This document shows positions 14,401 through 21,900 of a DNA stretch of 24,102 nucleotides, in pieces. How positions within the stretch are numbered: position 1 is the stretch's first letter; every line of letters starts with the position of its first letter. Under the pieces are notes generated by a model that made no database searches, had not been told where the DNA came from, and was given only the letters and a program-made list of their open reading frames with translations. A program made the position numbers and the translations under genes. The DNA comes from JBDRNO01 sp043811005 (GTDB lineage: Bacteria; Bacteroidota; Bacteroidia; NORP154): contig JBDRNO010000173.1 of assembly GCA_043811005.1 (NCBI GenBank), positions 1-24,102 of the forward strand, in the 5' to 3' direction.

Positions 14401-15477
14401 GCTCAGTTTTTAATTGATATAATAAACCAGGGAAATCCAGGACAAACCAGAAAAGCAATCCTTAAGGCATCACCTTATGTGTCTGACTTGGTTCTGATAG
14501 CTGCTATTTACAGTAGTCTTCCCACAGGCATATTACTACAGCTCATTAATGCCAATTCACCTGTTTCTGATGATGTGATGGATGCTCTCAACAACATTTT
14601 TATTCCTAAAGGCGTTAGGAATCAAATTGATGCTAAACAAACGGGCACTTCTGCAAGAGAAGTATTAGAAATAGAGATCGCTTCAAATCTCAACCGGAAG
14701 GAACTAACAGCAAGTGAACTTATTCGAAGGTATATACACGACGATGTTATTCTAGATGGAATTGACCGTGTAATTGCTCTTTTAGATCAGGATGAGTGGC
14801 TAAATAAAAGTCGTAAGTTAACATCTGCCTATATCAATAAGAAGGACAATATCGAAGCAGCACAAATGGCAGATCACTTGGAAACTCTTCAGGATGTTGC
14901 ATTGAATAATTTCAGCAAACTGCAGCGAGCTCTTATTGAGTTTGATCAGACAACCGAAGGTTGCTTTAAAATGCAAACAGATTCCGTGTTAAAACTAAAG
15001 GTTGAAGAAGTTGCATCAGCGCAAACAAAAACCCAGGAGGTAGTAAATGCACAGGTGCTTTTAGAATTTGTGTTTGAAAAAGAATACCCTGAAATATTTG
15101 AACCGATCATATTAAGTGGAAATGCAAAATGGTCACCGCCACCATCTGAAGAAGTTGAAATAGATGCAAATACTTTTGGGGAAGAAAATAAAGAGATTAC
15201 TGATAATTCAGCAAAAGCATACATGTCAGATGCATACCCCAATCCGTTCAGTAACAGTACAGTAATAGAATACTACCTGCCTGAAGAATCACAAAATGCA
15301 GAGATTAATGTTTTTGATATTATTTCGGGAAGTAAATTAAAGTCTTACGAGCTTAATCAAAATGGTAACAGTAAGATAATAATAGAAACCTCTGATCTTA
15401 GCCCGGGTTTGTATATTTACGAACTATATGTGAACGGTAGTCCGGTTTCAATTAAGAATTTTATTATCATTAAATAG
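11500..15477 (+). CDS. giant secreted S8 (subtilisin-like) serine peptidase with beta-helix, alpha-helical module and T9SS sorting domain
   Basis: This is a 1325-aa exported protease. Signal peptide about 1-25 (LKYIVASLMFFLFCTNIVAQ). A propeptide-like region spans about 45-150, ending PNDPFFSNQWNLNQI. The S8 domain, about 150-460, has Asp166 (VVAIIDAEVQ), His233 (THGTRVAGIVG), oxyanion Asn329 (CASGNDG) and nucleophile Ser401 (GCGTSFAAPQV), so the triad is complete, although the usual DTG/DSG is DAE. Residues about 480-900 look like a right-handed beta-helix (repeated 'NNxF/NCxF' turns). A helical region (about 940-1220) holds a module shared with the 18968 protein, and a type A T9SS domain (about 1245-1325, with YPNPFSNSTVIEYYLP) ends it. 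It is driven by dyad promoter copy 2 and closed by the 15489 terminator. Confidence 0.9.
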   Translation: MKTKKLKYIVASLMFFLFCTNIVAQNNYSDGNNQYSKIGGIWYLIDSIGNPVFEVESTVITVKFINGVTTQQKNNIYSATNVYVLRENSLGFIDLEIQPTDDVVQVLQAYINSGLCQIAELNTFGQWHAIPNDPFFSNQWNLNQILAPDAWDIVKGNPSVVVAIIDAEVQYLHEDIYQNIWTNTGETPGNGNDDDNNGYTDDIVGWDCFDDDAIPLPPSQPLPPNFPQMFTTHGTRVAGIVGAKSDNGIGIAGIAGGFNNSGIKLMILRVGSFGGPTTSAVCEAIDYAVNNGADIIQMSLGLDPPTSCIDAALISAHNSNVFVVCASGNDGVPTVSYPASDQSVMAVGGTDINDDRASCSNHGPDLEISAPSNDIWSTSVDLDASHIYFDTYANASGCGTSFAAPQVSALAALMLSVNSCLYNDEIRTIIQNTADKVGPYTYINGRCDELGYGRINAYQAVLAAQNFVYPAQTCTTNSTWSTPVKAGDIIIEPGVELQITSTVSFSKNSKIIVKPNAKLIIDGGTLTSKCMWEGIEVWGDASQSQLPLSNSPQGYVEIKNKANIENAINAISLWEPGNYNSTGGIVRAYKATFKNNKRCAEFRSYQNYIPTGPYAGTPVGNESIFKNCDFITNRLLNDPSLKPDAFVYMAQVDGIKFNGCKFVNSTQGVYSANDRGIGIESVNAKYKVSSFCTGIVLPCPSGNLVKSEFEGLYYGIYARSWDPFYSVNIRDSEFNNNLRGIFLRGVDFAYVKNNIFDVGAVEMGWTPYGLYLFDCTGYSVENNDFGTTHGGMLGSTAWNSGTDANEIYGNTYTDLIYGAVASQINDGPTQFDGLQIRCNTFENIIQSSIAISTHAIANPQGFCTDETTTANNMFSNICTGNSRDIWGNAGTTPFVYNYHESTSYNTEPLCYNAATTTPHDCQFTSVFDPGIACAGFDPDCGYSCLQAMIDNYGDQAEELAAFIDGGNAQFLIDIINQGNPGQTRKAILKASPYVSDLVLIAAIYSSLPTGILLQLINANSPVSDDVMDALNNIFIPKGVRNQIDAKQTGTSAREVLEIEIASNLNRKELTASELIRRYIHDDVILDGIDRVIALLDQDEWLNKSRKLTSAYINKKDNIEAAQMADHLETLQDVALNNFSKLQRALIEFDQTTEGCFKMQTDSVLKLKVEEVASAQTKTQEVVNAQVLLEFVFEKEYPEIFEPIILSGNAKWSPPPSEEVEIDANTFGEENKEITDNSAKAYMSDAYPNPFSNSTVIEYYLPEESQNAEINVFDIISGSKLKSYELNQNGNSKIIIETSDLSPGLYIYELYVNGSPVSIKNFIIIK

Positions 15478-15488
15478 TTTCTAAAAAA

Positions 15489-15543
15489 GGTATCCCGATC
15501 TTGCTTGTTTAATTGCAGGCAGGAATCGGGATGCCTTTTTTTT
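15489..15543 (+). terminator. intrinsic terminator after the first S8 peptidase gene
   Basis: GGTATCCCGAT (15489-15499) pairs with ATCGGGATGCC (15525-15535) with one G-T pair, followed by eight Ts. It lies 12 bp after the peptidase stop and only 15 bp before the next start codon, so the 15558 gene should have its own promoter or depend on readthrough. Confidence 0.8.
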
Positions 15544-15557
15544 ATTATTTTTGCTTT

Positions 15558-17453
15558 ATGAAAAGCATTTTGGTAATCATTTTATCTTTATTATTTCTAT
15601 CCGGGCAAACTTCATTGAGCCAAAGTATCTTTTTTAATAATCGCTATGATTTTTATAATATTTCAGAAGCGGCATGGGATGTATTAGAAATAGAAAGTGA
15701 TTATTTGGTGGTAGGAGGAGCAAGAGATAGTTTATTCGACCTACATATAGCTATTATGATATTAGATAGTGCTGGAAATGAAATATGGAAAAAATCTTAT
15801 GGGCAAACCGGATTTGATTATTATCCGGGATATTCAGGCTCATTTATAAAAACTACTGATAATGGATATGCTTTAGGGGGGGCTATTGTAAATTCATTCG
15901 GCAATAATGATGTTTTGTTAGTAAGATTTAATTCTGAATTAGATACTCTATGGACAAAGACATTTGGGGATACTATGAATTTTGATGCCGGATATCAATG
16001 CAAGCAAACCCTTGATGATGGTTTTATAATAGTAGGTGTTACAGGTGATATAAAACTGGACATTTTGTTAATTAAAACAGATAGTTTAGGAAACGTTGAA
16101 TGGGAACAGACCTACGGTGGAGCAAATACTGAATATAGTCGTACTATTGACGTAGCTTTTGATGGGGGCTTTATTATTGGCGGCAATACATGGAGCTACG
16201 GGGCAGGAAGTAAGGATACTTATGTGATAAAAACAGATAGCTTAGGTAACCTGCAGTGGCAAAGAACTTTCGGAAATGTTTATGAAGATTGCAGTGCAAG
16301 AGGTATCGCAACATCAGATAGCGGTTATATTTTTTGCGGTTGCAAAACCGAATATATGCAAACCGGTTATCCCGTATCACGGGCTTATATTGTAAAATTA
16401 GATAGTGCAGGCAATACCGAATGGGAAAAAACTTATGGTCCGTTAAAGATTGGTGCTGATTTTTGGATGATACGGGAACTGGATGACGGTGGTTTTATAA
16501 CTGCAGGTGTCACAGGAGATTCATTGGACTGGTTTGAGGGTAGTTTATTGAAGATCAATTCACAGGGTGATAGTATTTGGTTCAGGACTTATGAGAAAGT
16601 TTACGGACCAACCAGCAATAATTATTTCAGGGATGTTCAGCCAACAAGCGATGGGGGGTATATTATGGCGGGCTTTATAACCCCGCAATCACCGGATACG
16701 GGCACACAGGATATGTGGGTGATAAAAGTTGATAGTTTGGGTAATAACTTATCTTTAATTATAACAACAAATAATGTTAGTTGTAATGGAGACAGTAATG
16801 GAACAGTAGATTTAAATGTATTAGGTGGCGTGCCTCCCTATACTTATTACTGGTCTAATGGAGATACAACAGAAGATATTTCAGAGCTTACTTCGGGTTT
16901 TTATACAGTAAATATTTTAGATAACAATGGATGTACAATAACCGATAGTATTGCCATTACAGAGCCCCTTGCTATAAATATTTCATTCATAGTAGATACA
17001 GCAACCCAAAGCAATAATGATGGAGCTATAGATATAACAGTATCTGGTGGCACATTGCCTTATTTTTATTCCTGGTCAAATGGTGATAGTACTGAAGATA
17101 TTAGTAGCATACCTGCCGGATATTACACTGTTATAGTTACCGATTCTATGGAGTGTATTGATTCTTTAGCTGTTGAAGTGCCTGAATTTACTAGTATTAA
17201 AAAACATTCAATAACCAACGATCAATTAAAATTTTACCCCACTCCCTTCACAGATAAAATAACATTACAATTCAACCGGACCGGGAAAAAGGATATTAAG
17301 ATCAGGATATACAATGTCCTGGGAGAGTTGGTTTACAAGGAAACTATCCCTGAAAGCCGGAACACAATAAACCTTTCAGATCTACCTGGTGGAATTTATT
17401 TATTGCAACTGCAGGGTGAACAAATAATTAGAAAGAAGATTATTAAACTTTAA
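15558..17453 (+). CDS. secreted propeller-type protein with two SprB repeats and T9SS sorting domain
   Basis: The start is ATG 15558 (MKSILVIILSLLFLSGQTSLSQ, a signal peptide). The frame is open up to 15513, but that would read through the terminator stem. The 631-aa protein has about seven repeats of roughly 55 residues, each with 'DDGGFIIxG' and 'hhIKTDSLGNxxWxxTYG', fitting a seven-bladed propeller. Two SprB-like repeats follow (about 395-550, with GGVPPYTYYWSNGDTTEDIS and GGTLPYFYSWSNGDSTEDIS), then a T9SS C-terminal domain (about 555-631, with FYPTPFTDKITLQF and LPGGIYLLQLQG). It is a likely adhesin or binding protein. The partial gene at 23189 is its paralogue, in the same position after the second peptidase. 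TATTTTTG at 15546-15553 matches the -7 box, but it is so close to the ATG that the transcript would be nearly leaderless. Confidence 0.87.
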   Translation: MKSILVIILSLLFLSGQTSLSQSIFFNNRYDFYNISEAAWDVLEIESDYLVVGGARDSLFDLHIAIMILDSAGNEIWKKSYGQTGFDYYPGYSGSFIKTTDNGYALGGAIVNSFGNNDVLLVRFNSELDTLWTKTFGDTMNFDAGYQCKQTLDDGFIIVGVTGDIKLDILLIKTDSLGNVEWEQTYGGANTEYSRTIDVAFDGGFIIGGNTWSYGAGSKDTYVIKTDSLGNLQWQRTFGNVYEDCSARGIATSDSGYIFCGCKTEYMQTGYPVSRAYIVKLDSAGNTEWEKTYGPLKIGADFWMIRELDDGGFITAGVTGDSLDWFEGSLLKINSQGDSIWFRTYEKVYGPTSNNYFRDVQPTSDGGYIMAGFITPQSPDTGTQDMWVIKVDSLGNNLSLIITTNNVSCNGDSNGTVDLNVLGGVPPYTYYWSNGDTTEDISELTSGFYTVNILDNNGCTITDSIAITEPLAINISFIVDTATQSNNDGAIDITVSGGTLPYFYSWSNGDSTEDISSIPAGYYTVIVTDSMECIDSLAVEVPEFTSIKKHSITNDQLKFYPTPFTDKITLQFNRTGKKDIKIRIYNVLGELVYKETIPESRNTINLSDLPGGIYLLQLQGEQIIRKKIIKL

Positions 17454-17570
17454 ACTGCACCAAAAAACACCTGTTTATTCCCCACCCGGATATTAAAATA
17501 ACATTCCTTTATTTACAGGGGTTTCAGAAAGACAAATTTGGAAGGATGTTTTAACCATTAGACAGGATCG

Positions 17571-17872
17571 TGCTTTTTCTCCGTATTACATAATACTTTT
17601 AACCTGCTGGCAATCTTACGAAAAGACAATCCCCCAATCTTCAATCATAAATCATCATTTATCCCACGCCTGCACCCCCCTCTACCATTTAACCTGCCAC
17701 GTTCCAGGCCAGCTTTCACCCTTTCCGATATCCTTATTTTTTCCTGCTTTGCCAAAGTGGCAAGCAATGCTATGATCACACCCTTAAAAATGCCTGAGGA
17801 ATCAATCTCCGGCTCTGTAAGGAACTTTAATCTAATCCCGAGACATCGGTTTCCCTCCCGCCTAACTTTCAC
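17571..17872 (-). pseudogene. serine recombinase (resolvase/invertase family) relic
   Basis: The minus-strand frame 17872-17645 contains LTEPEIDSSGIFKGVIIALL, ATLAKQEKIRISERVKAGLE and RGRLNGR, the end of the resolvase catalytic domain and its long dimerisation helix. Downstream, in another frame (about 17640-17571), KIGGLSFRKIASRLKVLCNT matches the helix-turn-helix that follows in intact recombinases. The catalytic N-terminus is gone. A stretch reading AGIYLMIKTQKGRG (about 17880-17925, minus strand) may be a mutated remnant of the usual 'YxRVST' start. The gene is broken by frameshifts and deletion. It marks past site-specific recombination or a lost mobile element. Confidence 0.75.
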
Positions 17873-17935
17873 TTACCCCCTACCCTTCTGTGTTTTTATC
17901 ATTAAATAAATTCCCGCACTAACCACCCTTAATGC

Positions 17936-18345
17936 CACCATTCATTTAATCATAAAAACACCCCGCCACCGGCAAGATTAGCTCATTCACTCATTCCATT
18001 CACCCTTTTACAAAGACCTCATTACATTCGTTCAGTCGCTAAACTTGCGACCACCACACCGCTCTATATTTTTTTTTCCTGCCGCCTTACAACCCTGTTC
18101 CTTGCAGTTTTTCCCCCGTTCTACTTCTTACAATCTCTCTCTTTACCTTAAACAGCCACCTATTAGGGTATCCATGCAGTACCACTACCGGGATATTGTA
18201 AATTCCGATTCATACTGCCCCCCAATCCCGGCGAAAATGACCCACCTTCCTACTAACAAAAGAAAATTACAGTTACTGTTTTCCCCAGGAAAAACTACAT
18301 ATTAATTGAAAATTTTCCAGTGGATGACCCGGATGATGTGTTGTG
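17936..18345. other. non-coding, degenerate stretch
   Basis: I see no supportable gene here. The plus strand is C-rich with many short CCAC/CCCC and CATTC runs (repeated CATTCACTCATTCCATTCAC-like text near 17987-18005). The open frame at 18045-18305 has a low-complexity translation without domain signs and is not called. The region joins the recombinase relic to the palindromic island and the decayed lipoprotein gene and looks like decaying DNA. Confidence 0.5.
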
Positions 18346-18440
18346 CGAAGGGTCTCCCTCTCCGCCAGCTGGCGGAAGGGCCGGTTTACCCTGTGGAATT
18401 CCGGTATCCCGGAATATTCATACAGGGGGAGAGGTCGCTG
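18346..18440. repeat. GC-rich nested-palindrome element upstream of lipoprotein relic
   Basis: TCCGCCAGCTGGCGGA (18361-18376) is a perfect 16-bp palindrome. Next to it CCCTGT (18389-18394) pairs with ACAGGG (18422-18427), enclosing TTCCGG (18399-18404) paired with CCGGAA (18409-18414). The outer flanks CTCTCC and GGAGAG are also complementary. The block is much richer in G+C than its surroundings and ends near the point where lipoprotein homology starts, so it may be an inserted palindromic element that removed the 5' half of that gene. Confidence 0.6.
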
Positions 18441-18454
18441 TACCGTATAAACAC

Positions 18455-18643
18455 ACTATTATAAAATCCTATTCTAATATCCTCGGAACTCCTTCACAGA
18501 CACAGGATTCCAATTCATTAATAAAATCTATCTGGGATGACAGTACAACACGCTTTGAATACATCAAACAATCAGGAAAAGACAAGTCCCTGGTCTACTC
18601 TGCCCTTTATGATAAAAAACTTTGGGAGAAAATATATAAATAA
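18455..18643 (+). pseudogene. decayed lipoprotein gene, copy 3 (C-terminal third only)
   Basis: The frame reads IIKSYSNILGTPSQTQDSNS, LIKSIWDDSTTRFEYIKQSG, then KDKSLVYSALYDKKLWEKIY and K, ending at TAA 18641-18643. It matches the intact lipoprotein (IWDDSTTRFEYIKESGKNKS, then LVYSTLYDKKLWKK) very closely, but the signal peptide and first half are absent. The upstream in-frame sequence from 18320 is GC-rich palindromic DNA, so an intact secreted product cannot be made. The stop codon leads straight into sequence shared with 11309-11440, i.e. the dyad promoter block. Confidence 0.8.
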
Positions 18644-18696
18644 TTACACAATTAAATTCACTATCTTACTGATAACAATGTTTCCAGCCTATTTTT

Positions 18697-18764
18697 AGTG
18701 AAAACACTAAAATAAGTTTAAGGGTTTTCACTCTATTTTGTTTAAAATACATACTTTAAATTTG
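18697..18764 (+). promoter_or_regulatory. dyad promoter element, copy 3
   Basis: AGTGAAAACACT (18697-18708) and AGGGTTTTCACT (18721-18732) match copies 1 and 2 apart from one base in the second arm, with the same 12-bp spacer. AAAATACATACTT and the -7 box TAAATTTG follow (18757-18764), with TTTG 16 bp upstream. The S8 peptidase ATG is about 200 bp downstream, much farther than in the other copies; an abandoned start lies between. Confidence 0.7.
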
Positions 18765-18844
18765 TCTCGCAATAAATAAATTAAGGAATTGATAAGCAGT
18801 GATGTGTTTTTTTGTTCCTTGTAATTGGCAGAATTTTTAAAATC

Positions 18845-18907
18845 ATGAAATCAAAAAACTATTAATCTTTATGCTCGGTATTTCTGGCTATTTTACCACG
18901 AGGTGAA
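18845..18907 (+). pseudogene. abandoned signal-peptide start upstream of second S8 gene
   Basis: ATG 18845 reads MKSKNY then stops. Adding one A in the AAAAAA run would give MKSKKLLIFMLGISGYFTTR and a stop, i.e. a basic start and hydrophobic core like a signal peptide. The text around it (TTTTTAAAATCATGAAATCA) resembles that at the first S8 gene (TTTAAATCATGAAAACA). It is probably the decayed ancestral start of this unit. Confidence 0.45.
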
Positions 18908-18967
18908 CTTTCGTAAACTTGATTTGGTTTGACATATACAAATATTAATCTTAAAATACCATAAACT

Positions 18968-21900
18968 ATGAAACCTACAAAAACAACAAACAATTGCAGT
19001 AATTTTAATCTTATTTCCGGATTAATTATATTAGGTGTATCAATTTTTATTTCCAGTAACACTTTTTCCCAGGGCGCTTATGTATCAAAACAATGGCATA
19101 TTGAAAATACCGGGCAGGAAGCGGGCTATTTATCCGGTCATGATATTAATGTAGTACCTTGCTGGAATAACATAACCGAAGGTGACCCAAATGCAGTTGT
19201 AGTAGTTATTGACAGAGATTTGGATAGAACTTTCTTTGATGACCACCCTGATTTAGCTGGCAAATTAGTTAATACAGACGATTTTACATATTGTAATAAT
19301 ATCTTCCCATTCTCTCCTGGCGATCCAATACCGGTAAATAATCCTTGCTGGATTCCTGGTATGGGAATAGGAGACTGGGAAGAATACCTGGGGCCTTACG
19401 GTGGTCTTGCACATGCTATCAATATTGCAGGGATTATAGCAGCCAATGGAAATGTTAAAGGTGTTGCTCCAAATGTTAAAATTATGCATTTAAAAACATG
19501 TGGGAATGATCCAAAAGGCAGATTTGAGGCAATCAATTATGCACTTGACAGGCATAATGAATTTCCTTTAATGGTGATTACTTGTAGCTGGAGTTTAACC
19601 GAGGATATGATTAATTGCCCGATTTATAATAATGACCCTACCTATACTCCAAATTTCAGCCTTGCTGATTACGTAGAAACTACTTTACAAAGGACAGCAG
19701 ATGAAAATGTACCAATCTTTTTTGCTGCGGGTAATAATGGTGATAATTTTGTTAAATTTTTGGCAAAAGATCCAAGAACCATAGCGGTTGGATCAATGCC
19801 TTATTGTGACTTAGTCAGAAAGGAAACGGGAGATTGTTCTACTAGCAATGATATTGATTATGGACTTGCTGATTATGGAAGTAATTATGGTAATGAGCTG
19901 GATATTTCAGCACCAGGACGAAATATCTTGACAACTGACGCAGTTGGAAATGATGGCAGAAATGATGTAGATGTAAATGGTCTAGAGACCCCACCATATA
20001 ATAATCAAAATTTTCATGATGTTGATTATCATTTTTTTGGCGGTACTTCAAGCGCTACGCCACAGGTGGCAGCTGCTGCTGCATTAATGCTTTCAGTTAA
20101 TCCATGTCTCACATCCGATGAAATAAGAACTATTCTTCAAAATACTGCTGATAAGGTTGGACCCTATACTTATATAGGCGGACGATGTGATGAACTGGGA
20201 TACGGAAGGTTGAATGTATATGAAGCGGTGCTTGCTGTTCAAAATTCACAGCCAATTACAACTAATACAACCTGGAATTCTGTAAACTATACAATCAATG
20301 GGCCCTTAATAATTACAAATAATTCTTATTTAGCAATACAGTCTTCTTCAACAATTGAATTTGGACCAAATGGCAGCATAATAGTTGAACCGGGTTCATT
20401 CCTATTTATTAATAACTCAACGTTAACCAGTATCACAGGATGCGATATACTGTGGAAAGGAATTGAACTACAAACTGACGGGGATAATTATGCCCAAGGT
20501 TCTATAAATAATTCGGTATTGGAAAATGCAAAAAAGGGGCTTTTTTATTCTCCTGGGTCTAATCCCCCACCTACTTATTGTTCATCCTATGCTTCATTAA
20601 CCGTGTATAATTGTACATTCAAAAACAACCAGGTAAGTATAAAAATTGAAAATTTACGACCGGGAAACCTTGACTGTAACCTTGGTGTAACTTTTTTTGA
20701 TAATTGTACTTTTATTATTGATAATACAGCTCCAACCGGGATAAGCCATCCTGTAACCTTTATTGAAATTGACGGTGCCAATGATGTGCAGGTATTATCA
20801 TCTACTTTTACTACCAGTTTAATTTCCTTGCCTGATAATCAGAAACCAATAGCTATCAATAGTAATAATACACCGGATTTATCTATTTACTTTAATTGTA
20901 ATTTTTCTAATCTGTCAATTGCAATACAATCTGTTGATGACATTCTCAGGGTACATGACAACACCTTTCAAAATATTACTAAGGGGATACAAAGATTCAA
21001 CCCGAATTCTGGCCCGGCATTTATTTTCCATAATGATTTTCATAATGTTAAGGAAGGTATTTTTATCCAAAGCGGATCTTATGATGAGATCAGCTACAAT
21101 TACTTTGATATTCCGTCATCTTATGATGCTTATGGATTGTTCATGATAGGATGTGGCGGCTTTCATATAGAGGATAATACATTAGCAGGTGCGGGAGTAC
21201 CCGGTGATTATTCGTATGGGATGGTCTTTGAAAACTCCGCAGCTCTTGGAGGTGTAGTATTTGACAATGAGTTTTTAAATACCGATTTTCACATTCAATC
21301 ACAGGGCGTTAATGAATTGCTGAAAATACGCTGCAACGACTTCACCAATCCCGGCACAAAATCCTGGACCGTTGTGCTGGATGACGCGATGCATGGAGAA
21401 TTAAAAAGCCAGGGAAATAGTGGTTGTGATGTTGATCCTGGGCAAGCTGCAGGTAATCATTGGCTAGATCTATGCTCGGGAAGCACTGTGGAAGATATTT
21501 TTGTAGCAAATATTCCCTATGAAGGACCTGTTAACTTTATGTATTTTGCGCATAATCAAGATCAACTTGGTGACGCAACGACCATACCCGAATGCAGTTC
21601 ACCTGCATGGAAAAACACAAATCATTTACATATTTGTGCTACTTCGGAACAAGGTCTACCTAATTCTTCCTGCGATGATTTTATACAAGGAATTATTGGC
21701 GACCCTGATGATGACCTGGAGGGATACATTGGCGGATTAATAAATCTTAAAGAAGATTATTTAACAAAAGCGGAATCAGAGAAAGAAACACTCAAGAAAC
21801 TGACTAACAGTGGAAACGCACAGGCGCTATTTGATATAATACTGCAAAACAAGCCACCGGGAAAGGTTAAGAACGCATTACTCGATGCCTCGCCTTTTTT

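Noticed and set aside
15513..15557. Upstream start at 15513 for the second propeller gene
   Set aside because: It lies inside the terminator of the previous gene and would hide the signal peptide.
18045..18305. 86-codon plus-strand frame
   Set aside because: Low-complexity translation, no ribosome site, located in decaying C-rich DNA.
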